The position numbers and the translations under genes were made by a program. From Lactobacillus sp. PV034 (GTDB taxonomy: Bacteria > Bacillota > Bacilli > Lactobacillales > Lactobacillaceae): 64,000 nucleotides of DNA. The notes below the pieces were generated by a model. That model saw only the letters and a list, made by a program, of their open reading frames with translations. It was not told where the DNA came from and made no database searches. Numbering within the stretch: the first letter of the stretch is position 1; each line of letters starts with the position of its first letter. Location of the stretch: positions 1,059,001-1,123,000 of the forward strand of contig NZ_CP041982.1 in the NCBI RefSeq assembly GCF_014522305.1, in the 5' to 3' direction. Shown here one piece after another: positions 17,151-26,408 of this stretch.

Positions 17151-18653
17151 ATGAAATTTCAACAAAGACTTACACTTTTGATAACCAGTATTACTTTGAT
17201 CTTACCCTTTGAAGTTGCCGATCATTCTTATGCAGCTACCTTCACTAGTAGCGAAATCAATGAAATCAAGCAAGTACAAAATAAATATGCTGCCCTACCC
17301 AAACTACCATATACTAGCGCCAATCTTTATGCCGTCCCACCTCACCTAACAGCACCATTTTCCGTAGGCCAAGTAACCGATAGTTATATTTCTAGTACTT
17401 TAGCTTATATTAACTTTTACCGTCAGCTTTTTGCTTTACCTACTATCTCAAGCAATAATGCTGACAATAGTAATGCACAAATTGCCGCAAGTGTAATGGC
17501 TGCTATCAATGCCAATCCATTTCATAATCAACATGGGCTACCTAATGAAAAACAACCAAGCTATATTAATGATATGGATTGGAATTTGGCAAAAACAACC
17601 ACAGCAAGTTCTAACTTAAATTTCAATGCCAGTAATGAATCAGCTGGTGATGTTGTAACTGATCTTTTAACCGACCGCTTCAATTTAGATGGATCTGACA
17701 CTGGTCACCGTGCTTGGCTTTTATCAACTAGAGCTACTACTACTGGAATTGGCGCAGCTTACGGTGGTAATGGCTATCGTTACACAGTACAACAAGTAGT
17801 ATATCCTGGAGATACCTTCAATGCCCCAGCCAAATCGAGTGTTACTTATCCTAGTAGCGGAATTTTTCCAATTGAACTTGTCCAAGGTAGCAATATTGCC
17901 TGGTCAGTCTATCTTTCTGATCAGACAGTCAATGGTACTCCTAGTATCAAAATCACCGATCTTGATACCGGACAAACAAGTTATGGCACTAATGTAAAAA
18001 ATTACTCTAGTCAAGGATTTGGAAATTTTGCCACAATTCTTACATATTATCCAGGGAATATTAATCTAGTATCTGGTCATGCTTATAGCGTCCAAATTGA
18101 CGGTGTAACTTCTTACACTTTTAAGCTATTCAATGAAGTAGCAAGCAATCAGCCAACTCTTAATCAAGCTACTAATAAACAAGCGGCAACTAATGATTCT
18201 CCAATGACTTCCACTGACGTTACAACTAATCAAAGTGATACACCACAAGAAGCAGATATTAAAATAAAATCTGCACTACTATTAAAAGCCCAAAAATTAG
18301 CAGATTCACTTAATAAAGGCCGAATTTATAATCCTCTTAACTTTGGTCGTTCTTACCAAAATGGTAAGCGCTACTTTAATCTAGGTTCTAATCAGTGGTT
18401 CCATAATTTTTACTTAGTAAATAATCCTGAAATTGAGGCCGGCATCATTAATATTTCTGATACTGCACTTGACACTAATATTTACACTAGTCCATATCAT
18501 GATCTCCAAAAGGTAAGTACAACTCATGTTAGTCGTGGTAAAAGTTATGCTTATGGTCAAACAATTAAAATTGGAAAAACAAGATGGTTCTACCTCGGGC
18601 CAAATCAATGGATTCAACAACCAGCTTCTCGTAAACTTAATCTAAAATCTTAG
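17151..18653 (+). CDS. Secreted CAP-domain protein with two SLAP domains
   Basis: Exported protein of 500 residues. Signal peptide 1-29 (cleavage near SYAA/TF), CAP/SCP domain about 80-240 (IAASVMAAINANPFHNQHG and GHRAWLLS motifs), an immunoglobulin-like region to about 330, a Thr/Asn-rich linker, then two SLAP repeats ending GSNQWFHNFYLV and GPNQWIQQ. SLAP domains attach proteins non-covalently to the cell wall of acidophilus-group lactobacilli. The CAP domain's activity is unknown. Monocistronic, start behind GAAAGGAG. Confidence 0.88.
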   Translation: MKFQQRLTLLITSITLILPFEVADHSYAATFTSSEINEIKQVQNKYAALPKLPYTSANLYAVPPHLTAPFSVGQVTDSYISSTLAYINFYRQLFALPTISSNNADNSNAQIAASVMAAINANPFHNQHGLPNEKQPSYINDMDWNLAKTTTASSNLNFNASNESAGDVVTDLLTDRFNLDGSDTGHRAWLLSTRATTTGIGAAYGGNGYRYTVQQVVYPGDTFNAPAKSSVTYPSSGIFPIELVQGSNIAWSVYLSDQTVNGTPSIKITDLDTGQTSYGTNVKNYSSQGFGNFATILTYYPGNINLVSGHAYSVQIDGVTSYTFKLFNEVASNQPTLNQATNKQAATNDSPMTSTDVTTNQSDTPQEADIKIKSALLLKAQKLADSLNKGRIYNPLNFGRSYQNGKRYFNLGSNQWFHNFYLVNNPEIEAGIINISDTALDTNIYTSPYHDLQKVSTTHVSRGKSYAYGQTIKIGKTRWFYLGPNQWIQQPASRKLNLKS

Positions 18654-18897
18654 CCAAGGTTAATAACATATGTTCTTTTATTTTCATTATACTTATCCCT
18701 TATACAATTATGGAATATATGAAAAAAGTACTTGATTTTGTTTTTTATGACAGTAAAATATAGATAAAGAAATGGTTAAGGAACCTGCATAAATACTTAG
18801 ATTTATGCATTTTCACAATTATTTATACCCTAACTACTTTATACTTACTTAAATACAATTAAGATCATCCTTCCGATGCCATTTCCTAATAAAATAA
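18654..18897. other. Intergenic, weak hairpin only
   Basis: Holds one 9-bp inverted repeat, TGCATAAAT/ATTTATGCA at 18786-18809 followed by TTTTC, a weak terminator candidate for the CAP/SLAP gene. No ORF with a ribosome binding site is seen. Confidence 0.4.
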
Positions 18898-18934
18898 AAA
18901 AGAAGCACTAGAAAAATCTAGTGCTTCTTTTTTA
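18898..18934. terminator. Bidirectional terminator
   Basis: Arms AGAAGCACTAG/CTAGTGCTTCT with A and T runs on either side; serves the minus-strand membrane gene and perhaps the CAP/SLAP gene. Confidence 0.8.
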
Positions 18935-18965
18935 TTCTTCTTAATTTGTTATTTATTAAACTAGT

Positions 18966-19796
18966 TTATTTAGGATCAGATAATTCCCAAGTAATCGTTG
19001 AAATAATAAATAAAGCAACTCCTACGATTACTAATTCTAAAAAGATTCCACTAGCTATTTCTAAGAAGTACCCAATACTAAAAATTAAGCCTTCAACATT
19101 GAAAATAAGTGGAATCAAGGCGAGCAAAGCATAAATTACAATTAATAAAGTTCCTGTCCACATCCCTGCTGCAGTAATAATATGGGTTAATTGTCGCAGA
19201 GCTACCTGCTGTTTTAAATTTTTAATCAACGACCAGCCAGCTAATAAACACATAAAAATTATTACTAGATTTATTACTAAAAATAGCGTTTCAATGTTGG
19301 CACACAAAGTAACTGCTGCCAAATCAAATCCTGTAATAATTGTATAGGTTCCACTACGACTGAACTTTTTCAATTGCTTTTGTACTGATTTTGCTTCTAC
19401 AGAAGAATTATCATCAATTTTATGTAGAATTACATATCTAATCTCATTTGCTAGGCTAGCATTCTCAGCTTTAAACCAATGCACACCTAAAGTATAATCA
19501 ACGAGCGCATCAGCAATTGGCTGTGTTTGCTTAGTAGTTAAGAGGTTATTGGCATCACCATTTCGATCCGCTCCAACCAACTCAGCAAAATCATCAAACT
19601 TTTCGTTTACAAATCTTTCTACTACTACACTATTACTCTCCTTGGCAATTTGCTTTTTCATAAAAGCAGGATTCATAAAAGTAAAAAGACTAAACACCAA
19701 AGTTATAATCGTAAACATGATAAAAATTAGGGCTCTTTTGTCATGTCTACTTTCTTCTTGATCGATTCTACGCAATTCTACGCGTGAACCTTCCAT
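18966..19796 (-). CDS. Membrane protein with large external domain (unknown)
   Basis: 276 residues with about four hydrophobic helices: one near residues 23-43, then, after an extracytoplasmic region of about 110 residues, three in the C-terminal half. No family recognised. It starts two bases after the TetR gene, so the two are translated together, and the TetR protein probably regulates it. An ion- or stress-related envelope role is only a guess from this pairing. Confidence 0.65.
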   Translation of the reverse strand: MEGSRVELRRIDQEESRHDKRALIFIMFTIITLVFSLFTFMNPAFMKKQIAKESNSVVVERFVNEKFDDFAELVGADRNGDANNLLTTKQTQPIADALVDYTLGVHWFKAENASLANEIRYVILHKIDDNSSVEAKSVQKQLKKFSRSGTYTIITGFDLAAVTLCANIETLFLVINLVIIFMCLLAGWSLIKNLKQQVALRQLTHIITAAGMWTGTLLIVIYALLALIPLIFNVEGLIFSIGYFLEIASGIFLELVIVGVALFIISTITWELSDPK

Positions 19797-19798
19797 AA

Positions 19799-20479
19799 CT
19801 ACTTATCCTTTCCATCTTCTTTTTCATCAAACATATGATTAAGAAGATTAAAAATCTTACTAATATCAAAATTTTTAATTATTTCATGACCCTCACTCAA
19901 GACATGTTTAATTTCACTTTGTGATGCTCCAGCAAAAGTCGCCATATAACTTTTAATCATCATATCAGTAATTTGTTCAGGATCTAAATTTAATTCTTCA
20001 CGCTTCAAAAAGAGAGTCACGGTTCCAGGAATTACAAAAGTTAATCCTAATTCCATTGCTTTGCTTCCGCCTAGTTTATCTACCACTTCTTCTTGCTCAA
20101 GCCAATTTTGCAAGCGCTCAAGCCATTTAGCAGTTGAAGCTTGGTCTTTGATGCTACTTTCTAAAACTCTTGCAGTAGCCTCATCTTCTGCGCCTAATTG
20201 CATAATAATATAGGTGAAGACCTTCATTCTAACAAATTCATTATTAAAATTAATTTCATCATATGAGAGAGCATTTAAAACTGTACTCATATATGTTGTT
20301 ACAATTTCAATAATTAATTTACTCTTATGGGGATAGTAAGATTGAAGTAACGATTTAGAAATACCAGATTTATCAGCAATTTTTTGTAAAGAAACACGTT
20401 GCATCCTATCTTCTTGCAATAAATCAAAAGTATTTCTTAAAATCGTTCTACGTCTTTTCATGTTTTTTTGTCGTGCCAT
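19799..20479 (-). CDS. TetR/AcrR-family regulator
   Basis: 226 residues. The N-terminal helix-turn-helix is visible (MQRVSLQKIADKSGISKSLLQSYYPHK, about 25-51). The C-terminal ligand domain is not assignable. The gene leads an operon with the membrane protein downstream, which it presumably represses together with itself. Confidence 0.85.
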   Translation of the reverse strand: MARQKNMKRRRTILRNTFDLLQEDRMQRVSLQKIADKSGISKSLLQSYYPHKSKLIIEIVTTYMSTVLNALSYDEINFNNEFVRMKVFTYIIMQLGAEDEATARVLESSIKDQASTAKWLERLQNWLEQEEVVDKLGGSKAMELGLTFVIPGTVTLFLKREELNLDPEQITDMMIKSYMATFAGASQSEIKHVLSEGHEIIKNFDISKIFNLLNHMFDEKEDGKDK

Positions 20480-20539
20480 ATTATTTCCTCTAATCTAAAG
20501 TCTAGTATCGCAATTATATCAAGCAATAATATTTTTGTA

Positions 20540-20568
20540 TAGAAAAAGCCGCCAAAAAGGCGGTTTTC
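20540..20568 (-). terminator. Terminator of prs
   Basis: Minus-strand stem AAACCGCC/GGCGGCTTT with TTTTT loop and trailing T run. Confidence 0.8.
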
Positions 20569-20583
20569 TTTGAATAATTTTAA

Positions 20584-21573
20584 TTATCCTTGAATTCTGT
20601 TTTGTTCATCAAAAATTTGGTGAATTGATTTGTCATTATAAATATAATCAATTCCACGAGCAAGTAAACGATCAACAGATAAACGTACCATTCGATCAGG
20701 GTACTTCTTATGCTTAATTGTATCAGTTACTACAATTTGTTCGATAGGTAATTCATTCAAGACAGCAGTAGCATTTTGAGAAAGTAAAGCATGGGTTGCA
20801 GCAACATAAACTTTCTTTGCTCCTGCAGCCAAAACTGATTTAGTAGAAGAAGCAATCCGTGAACCAGTATCAATCAAATCATCAACAATGATAACCGTTT
20901 TACCCTTCACGTCCCCAATCATATCGTGAACATCTGTATCATATCTTTCACCACGTTGATCAACAATTGCAATTGGCGCATCAAAATGAGAACCAAATTG
21001 ACGAGCTAGTTTTGCACCAGAATGATCTGGAGAAACCACCACAACATCATCTGTATCCTTGGTTGCAATTCCATTATCAATGAAGTATTGTGCCAGAATT
21101 GGCATTGCATGCAAGTGATCCACAGGGATGTGATAAAATCCTTGAATCTGTGAGGCATGTAAATCAACAGCAATTAAATCATCAATTCGGTTTAATTGTA
21201 ATAAATTAGCTAGTAACTTAGCAGTAATTGGCTCACGTGAACGATTTTTAGTATCTTGACGTGAATATGCCATATAAGGAATTACAACATTAATGGAATG
21301 AGCTGATGCTCGATGGAGCGCATCTAAAGTAATCATTAACTCCATGAAGTTTTCATTAACGGGATCCTGAATGGATTGAATAACGTAAACATCACAACCT
21401 CTGACACTTTCAGGGATGTTTACTTGAATTTCACCATCACTAAAGTGTTGTACTGCGGTTTCTAATAACGGCTTATCAAGCGCTGCTGCAATTCGTTCAG
21501 CCAGAACCTGATTTCCTGCAAGTCCAATAATTTTCATTGGATGCAACATTTCATGTAATTCTTCTTTATTCAT
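20584..21573 (-). CDS. prs: Ribose-phosphate pyrophosphokinase
   Basis: Makes PRPP from ribose 5-phosphate and ATP, feeding purine, pyrimidine, His and NAD synthesis or salvage. 329 residues. Motifs: ATP-binding FSDGEIQVNIPESVRG, the flexible loop region RQDTKNRSREPITAK, divalent metal site VDLHASQIQGFYHIPVDHL, and PRPP loop TVIIVDDLIDTGSRI. Its own ribosome binding site and terminator mark a single-gene unit. Many Firmicutes encode two Prs copies; whether this is the only one cannot be told. Confidence 0.95.
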   Translation of the reverse strand: MNKEELHEMLHPMKIIGLAGNQVLAERIAAALDKPLLETAVQHFSDGEIQVNIPESVRGCDVYVIQSIQDPVNENFMELMITLDALHRASAHSINVVIPYMAYSRQDTKNRSREPITAKLLANLLQLNRIDDLIAVDLHASQIQGFYHIPVDHLHAMPILAQYFIDNGIATKDTDDVVVVSPDHSGAKLARQFGSHFDAPIAIVDQRGERYDTDVHDMIGDVKGKTVIIVDDLIDTGSRIASSTKSVLAAGAKKVYVAATHALLSQNATAVLNELPIEQIVVTDTIKHKKYPDRMVRLSVDRLLARGIDYIYNDKSIHQIFDEQNRIQG

Positions 21574-21675
21574 TTTTTCCTATCCTTCTTTTGAATTACC
21601 GGTTGTCATCATCATTATAACGGAAAATGATAATAATTAAAAAGAACCGAGTAAAATTTCGGCTCTTCTATCAAA

Positions 21676-22338
21676 TTAATTCTCTTTATAAAAGTTTTTA
21701 ATTAAATCAAGTAGTTTAAGACTATGAACAACATAGCTTTCATGATTTTGTCGCGGCATAATAACTAAACGTGAATTTGGTAAAAATTGACTATACCAGC
21801 GAACATGGTCTACTTTTACCCAATCCTTTTCACCAACAACACATAAAGTAGGAATGCTAATCTGCTGAAGTTTTCGCGGTTCAATGAAGGTTTCTTTAAG
21901 AGCTACTTTACTATCACGGTCACCAATTAAAATTCCACGCAAACTGTTCCAAGTGATATGACTTGCAGTTACACCGTTACCATTAACATAAGTTCCAGCA
22001 ACAATTAATTTAGCAATTAATCCTGGGTATTGACTCGCTAATAATAGAGCAGCTACTCCGCCTGCTCCATATCCCAAAACATAGGGATCTTTTAAATTTA
22101 AGTTTCTAATAAATTCAGCCAGGTCCTCTACATCAGTTTGATAGTGTTCACTAGCTTCACCACCACTTAAACCATGACCACGCATATCAGGCACGTAAAC
22201 AGTATAATATAGCGAAAGTGGAGCAAGTAACTTATCAAAGATAGCTCCATCTTGGTGGTGACCATGAATCAAAATCAAGGGGTGTCCTTGACCTAATTTT
22301 TGATAGTAAATTTCAATATCATTTACTTTAACTTTCAT
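21676..22338 (-). CDS. Alpha/beta hydrolase lacking the nucleophile serine
   Basis: 220 residues, alpha/beta hydrolase fold: HGHHQDGAIFD oxyanion segment, DMRGHGLSGG, a GEKDW acidic loop and a C-terminal RQNHESY histidine loop. The nucleophile elbow reads GYGAGG, so the canonical GxSxG serine is glycine (codon GGA at 22066-22068). With the rest of the triad intact the protein is likely inactive as an esterase or is a non-hydrolytic relative. Single-gene unit. Confidence 0.8.
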   Translation of the reverse strand: MKVKVNDIEIYYQKLGQGHPLILIHGHHQDGAIFDKLLAPLSLYYTVYVPDMRGHGLSGGEASEHYQTDVEDLAEFIRNLNLKDPYVLGYGAGGVAALLLASQYPGLIAKLIVAGTYVNGNGVTASHITWNSLRGILIGDRDSKVALKETFIEPRKLQQISIPTLCVVGEKDWVKVDHVRWYSQFLPNSRLVIMPRQNHESYVVHSLKLLDLIKNFYKEN

Positions 22339-22436
22339 AATTCTCCTCCAGCATAAAACTAGTTTTTGACCCTACTTTCCTGGTAAAATATAAGTATAAA
22401 TAATCAACAAATATTTTTATTAAGGAGTTGTTAATT

Positions 22437-22661
22437 ATGACTAACCAATCAATCTTTTTTAACCCTGGCGACGCCATTGCTTCAACTCATGATTTTAAAG
22501 AAGCACGTCGCAGTGCTGAAATTTTTAAAGCAAAAACTGATGCTAATAACAAATTAGTGATTGCTCAAAATGACAAAAATGGTGAGTTTACTATCTACTA
22601 TGCAGACAAAGTAGCTGACAAAGCTCACGGTATTCCGCATCATCTTAAAGATGAAATTTAA
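22437..22661 (+). CDS. Small conserved-type protein, 74 residues (unknown)
   Basis: Hydrophilic cytoplasmic protein with ATG at 22437 eleven bases from the G of AAGGAG; a TTG nearer the site (22428) is the alternative. It starts MTNQSIFFNPGDAIAS and ends HGIPHHLKDEI. The middle strand pattern (NKLVIAQNDKNGEFTIYYAD) looks like a small beta-rich fold. No family recognised. Convergent with the glycosyltransferase, overlapping by four bases. Confidence 0.75.
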   Translation: MTNQSIFFNPGDAIASTHDFKEARRSAEIFKAKTDANNKLVIAQNDKNGEFTIYYADKVADKAHGIPHHLKDEI

Positions 22662-23485
22662 TTTTTATAATTTCCATCACTTAAAGCTGCTTTTTTAGCA
22701 GCTTTTTTGTTGCTTTTATTTTTATCTCTTTCAGCTAGGAGACTTTTAATAATCTGACTCCAAACACGATAATTAGCCTTAAAATTGTCAGGTACCTTTT
22801 TTAAATCAATTGTATGCACCATGCTATCAGCTCTTTGCCAATAATGATACAAAGGCTTAGACGTGAAATAATATCCATCCGTTAAAGCCACATACTTCAC
22901 ATTAAAAATTTGATCTTCCATAAAGGCAAGATTTTTTACAAAGTCTAAATTATATTTACGTACAACTTCAGTTCGATAACCTTTATTCCAGGTATAGCCT
23001 TTTACTGGAGAACTAAAAATATTAGTCATTTTTAAGTAAGTATCGCGCTTACTTAATAGTCCATTTTCTTTTTTCTTATCTACAGCACGACTTGAATGAT
23101 GTCTTTGAGAATCAATCCAAAAGCCACATGAAACCATAGCAACCTCTGGGTGCTTGGCAAATGCATCTACAAAAAATTCTGTATAACCTGGATCGACCCA
23201 GTCATCCCCATCATGGAAAGTAAAGTATGGTGTATCCACCAAACTCATTCCTAAATTACGCGCATCAGATAATCCACCATTAGGCTTATCAACTATCTTA
23301 AAAAATCTAAATTTATCACGGTATGATTCGGCTATTTCATGAGTTCTATCACTAGAACCATCATTGATAATTAACAATTTAAAATTTTTATCTTTTTGAA
23401 TTGCTAAATGGTCAAGGGCACGACCTAAATACTTTTCCATATTATAAACCGGCATAATTACAGTTAATAATGGCTGACGTAACAC
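22658..23485 (-). CDS. Glycosyltransferase family 2
   Basis: Cytoplasmic GT-A enzyme of 275 residues. N-terminus TVIMPVYNMEKYLGRALDHL is the family signature; INDGSSD and FHDGDDWVDP (DxD) follow. The frame is open upstream to an ATG at 23506, but AAAGGAGG lies inside that extension, nine bases from the GTG at 23485, so GTG is the start. The tail is lysine-rich. Acceptor unknown: wall polysaccharide or glycolipid are usual. The terminator of the convergent small gene lies inside its last codons. Confidence 0.88.
   Translation of the reverse strand: MLRQPLLTVIMPVYNMEKYLGRALDHLAIQKDKNFKLLIINDGSSDRTHEIAESYRDKFRFFKIVDKPNGGLSDARNLGMSLVDTPYFTFHDGDDWVDPGYTEFFVDAFAKHPEVAMVSCGFWIDSQRHHSSRAVDKKKENGLLSKRDTYLKMTNIFSSPVKGYTWNKGYRTEVVRKYNLDFVKNLAFMEDQIFNVKYVALTDGYYFTSKPLYHYWQRADSMVHTIDLKKVPDNFKANYRVWSQIIKSLLAERDKNKSNKKAAKKAALSDGNYKN
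22683..22709 (+). terminator. Terminator of the 74-residue gene inside the convergent gene
   Basis: Stem AAAGCTGC/GCAGCTTT with loop TTTTTTA and T run; lies within the 3' end of the minus-strand glycosyltransferase. Confidence 0.65.
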
Positions 23486-23625
23486 AAGCTCTAGCCTCCT
23501 TTGCATTATTTGATTATATCATCTTAAGAGAATATTACATAATTAGAGTAGTTTTTTAGGGTATAATGAGCATAAGATTTATCTATATTTATATTTGCTA
23601 AATAATTATAGGAGAAAATTTTAAA

Positions 23626-24591
23626 ATGAAAAAATTAATGACCGTCTTTAGTGCATTTTTAGTTAGTGGTTTACTTAGTATTTTTGCATTACCTACTTCT
23701 AGCCACGTTAAAGCTGATGATGATACCCCTGTTGTTACTTTAGGTACTTCTTTAACCAATTCTCAAAGACAAGGCACAATCGATACTCTAACTCAATCCT
23801 TAAATGGTGCTAGCTACCGCACTATTACTATTACCGGGTCAGATTTAGTCAAGTATTTAAATCCTTCAGGTGCAGACTTCACTAATAATTCTGGTGTTTG
23901 GTCAAGTGCTCTAATTCAAAAGACTGCTTCCGGAAGTGGTATTAATGTTCACATCTTACCTTATAATGGCCATAACAACATTACGACTATTACTGCTAAC
24001 CAATACAAAAATGCCGCTTTAACTGCTGGTATTAGCGATGCTAACATTTATGTTACTAGTGCTAACCCAATTGATGGTTCAGGCGCTTTAGCTGGTGTAT
24101 ATGCAGCTTATGCCAAAACCGGTGACTCTTTAAACCAGAGTCAAATTAATGCGGCTCAAGATGAGATGAATACTTTAAGTGGGATTACAGAACAAAACAA
24201 GGGCAAAGATGGCTATTCAGATGCGCAATTAAATAATGCAATTGCTGGTGCTAAAGCCGAAATGGCAAAACAAGGTAGCAATATTTCTAACTCTGAAATC
24301 AGAAATATTGTTAATAATCAAATCAATATAAACCATTTAGGTGACACTATTACTAATAACCAAAAAGAACAAATTATTAACTTATTAATTACCATTAAAA
24401 ATTCTGGTGCTTTAAAGAATAAGAATTTTGCTCAACAAGCTAATAAATTAACCGATCAAATTCAATCCGGTGCTAAAAATATCTTTAGTAAATTCAACAC
24501 TCCCGAAACTCGTAACTGGTTCCAACAAATCATTGATTCTGTTGTCAATTGGTTTAAAGGCTTATTTGGTGGGGTCATCATTTTTAATTAA
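23626..24591 (+). CDS. Secreted DUF1002-family protein
   Basis: 321 residues. Signal peptide 1-30 (MKKLMTVFSAFLVSGLL..., cleavage near HVKA/DD). The mature part has the DUF1002 pattern: VVTLGTSLTNSQRQGTIDTL, IHVHILP-like NVHILPYN, GALAGVYAAY. A final hydrophobic stretch (VVNWFKGLFGGVIIFN) could associate with the membrane. Biochemical function of the family is unknown. Monocistronic, with terminator. Confidence 0.85.
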   Translation: MKKLMTVFSAFLVSGLLSIFALPTSSHVKADDDTPVVTLGTSLTNSQRQGTIDTLTQSLNGASYRTITITGSDLVKYLNPSGADFTNNSGVWSSALIQKTASGSGINVHILPYNGHNNITTITANQYKNAALTAGISDANIYVTSANPIDGSGALAGVYAAYAKTGDSLNQSQINAAQDEMNTLSGITEQNKGKDGYSDAQLNNAIAGAKAEMAKQGSNISNSEIRNIVNNQININHLGDTITNNQKEQIINLLITIKNSGALKNKNFAQQANKLTDQIQSGAKNIFSKFNTPETRNWFQQIIDSVVNWFKGLFGGVIIFN

Positions 24592-24602
24592 CTAAACCAG
24601 AT

Positions 24603-24640
24603 AAAAAGACTTATTTCTTACTGAAATAGGTCTTTTTTTT
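24603..24640 (+). terminator. Terminator of the DUF1002 gene
   Basis: Arms AAAGACTTATTTC/GAAATAGGTCTTT plus eight T. Confidence 0.8.
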
Positions 24641-24683
24641 GATATGATAGAAAGCAAGTAATAATTTTTTTGGAGGAAGTAAT

Positions 24684-26288
24684 TTGAGTTTAAAATACGC
24701 CCCTAAATATCGTGTTTTTCTATTTCTTATTTTTTGTATTATCAAAGCTTGTGATGTTTTATTCATCGCCTACATGATTAAATTAATGCTCAACTTAGCC
24801 TCTAGTGGCAGCAAAGATGTTAACGAGCTAATTAAATTAGCTATTATTGCTGGTATAGGTCAACTCGGTTTTACTTGTTCTAACTTTTTCTATGAACATT
24901 TAAAAATGACGATCATCAAAAATGTTAACCTAGTGCTTAAAAATGCGAATTTAAATTATTTAGTAGCACAAGCAAAAAATGATACTAAATCTGGTTTAAG
25001 CTTGATGACAAACGACTTAAAACAAATTGAAACTGGTCGTGTTACTGCTCAGCTAGATATGTGTTACCAAGCCATCTTATTTATTGGATCTATTTCATTT
25101 GCTTTCATTAATTCTTGGCAAATGACAATTATTTTTATTGTAACCTCAATTGCACCTGCACTTGTTCAAATTCTGACTAGTCGCCTGATTACACGCAAGG
25201 CCAAAGTTTGGACCGATGCCAACGCTGATTATACTCAACACGTTTCTGATAGTTTAAATGGGGCTGAGGCCGCTAAATTATATAATGTGCAACCCACTAT
25301 TATTTCGCGAGCAGTAGCTAGTGCTCAACGAATGGAAGAAGCACTTCGGAGTATGAATTTCACTCAGGCATGGGCTTTAGAAGTAATTTATACTGTTGCA
25401 GAACTGTTCTGCTTCATTATTCCATGTACTATTGGTGGAGTTTTGATGATGCATGGACAATTAAAAGTCGGAACCTTGGTGCTAATGGTTGACTTAGCCA
25501 TGAATTTTATTACTCCTGTGGTAACTATTTTCCAAGAATTTAATCAGGTTAAATCCACTGATCCAATGTGGAAAAAGACTTTATTGGCTCTCAACTATCT
25601 TGTTAGACCTCAAGAAAAAAACAGTAATAACTGCAATGAATTTGTCGACCTCAGAATTAAAGACTTAGCTTACAAAACCAATAAAACAAATACTGAGATT
25701 TTCAAAAATGTTGATTTTTCAGTTACTCCAGGCAAGAAAACGCTCTTAATGGCTCCTTCAGGCTGGGGTAAAACTACCCTCTTAAAATTAATGATGGGAA
25801 GTAAGACTCCAAGTGATGGACAAATCTTAATTAACGGTCAAAATCTTACTAATAATTGGCTTCAACTTCATAACTACTTCTCCTACGTCAATCAAAAACC
25901 ATTCATGTTCGATGATACTTTACGCTTCAACATTACTTTAGGCAGAAAAGTTAGTGGAGAAAAATTAAAACAAGTAATTCACGAAGCTGGCTTAGATGAA
26001 TTAGTCAAAGAAAAAGGGCTTGATAGTCCTATTGGAGAAAATGGAAATCAATTATCTGGTGGTCAAATTCAACGAGTGGAAATTGCACGCGCCCTACTTT
26101 CTCAACGGCCAATTTTACTTGCTGACGAAGCTACGAGTGCCCTAGACCCTCATTTATCACTGGAAATCCATGAGACATTACTCAAGAATCCTAATATAGC
26201 AGTAATTGAAGTTGCTCATAAGATTTCTCCAGCCGAAAAAGCTATGTTCGACCAGATTATTCATTTAGACCAAACTTCTAACAATTAA
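24684..26288 (+). CDS. ABC transporter, fused permease and ATPase (exporter type)
   Basis: Half-transporter of 534 residues that should act as a homodimer. Membrane domain 1-300 with about six helices; ATPase domain 320-534 with APSGWGKTT (Walker A, slightly diverged), LSGGQIQR, ILLADEATSALD and a terminal AHK H-loop (VAHKI). Start is TTG behind TGGAGGAAG. Class resembles LAB multidrug, peptide or lipid exporters; the substrate is unknown. The DUF915 hydrolase and cardiolipin synthase follow, after a terminator. Confidence 0.88.
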   Translation: MSLKYAPKYRVFLFLIFCIIKACDVLFIAYMIKLMLNLASSGSKDVNELIKLAIIAGIGQLGFTCSNFFYEHLKMTIIKNVNLVLKNANLNYLVAQAKNDTKSGLSLMTNDLKQIETGRVTAQLDMCYQAILFIGSISFAFINSWQMTIIFIVTSIAPALVQILTSRLITRKAKVWTDANADYTQHVSDSLNGAEAAKLYNVQPTIISRAVASAQRMEEALRSMNFTQAWALEVIYTVAELFCFIIPCTIGGVLMMHGQLKVGTLVLMVDLAMNFITPVVTIFQEFNQVKSTDPMWKKTLLALNYLVRPQEKNSNNCNEFVDLRIKDLAYKTNKTNTEIFKNVDFSVTPGKKTLLMAPSGWGKTTLLKLMMGSKTPSDGQILINGQNLTNNWLQLHNYFSYVNQKPFMFDDTLRFNITLGRKVSGEKLKQVIHEAGLDELVKEKGLDSPIGENGNQLSGGQIQRVEIARALLSQRPILLADEATSALDPHLSLEIHETLLKNPNIAVIEVAHKISPAEKAMFDQIIHLDQTSNN

Positions 26289-26313
26289 AGCAGTTGCTGA
26301 GCAACTGCTTTTT
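26287..26313 (+). terminator. Terminator of the ABC exporter gene
   Basis: Stem AAAGCAGTTGC/GCAACTGCTTT with TGA loop and T run. Confidence 0.85.
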
Positions 26314-26408
26314 AGCTTATGACAGATTCTGAGATTAAATGTTAAAATGATTCTATTATTTATTTAACTATGGCATTTTAAAAATACCTTTCAAAGAAAG
26401 GAGGAACT

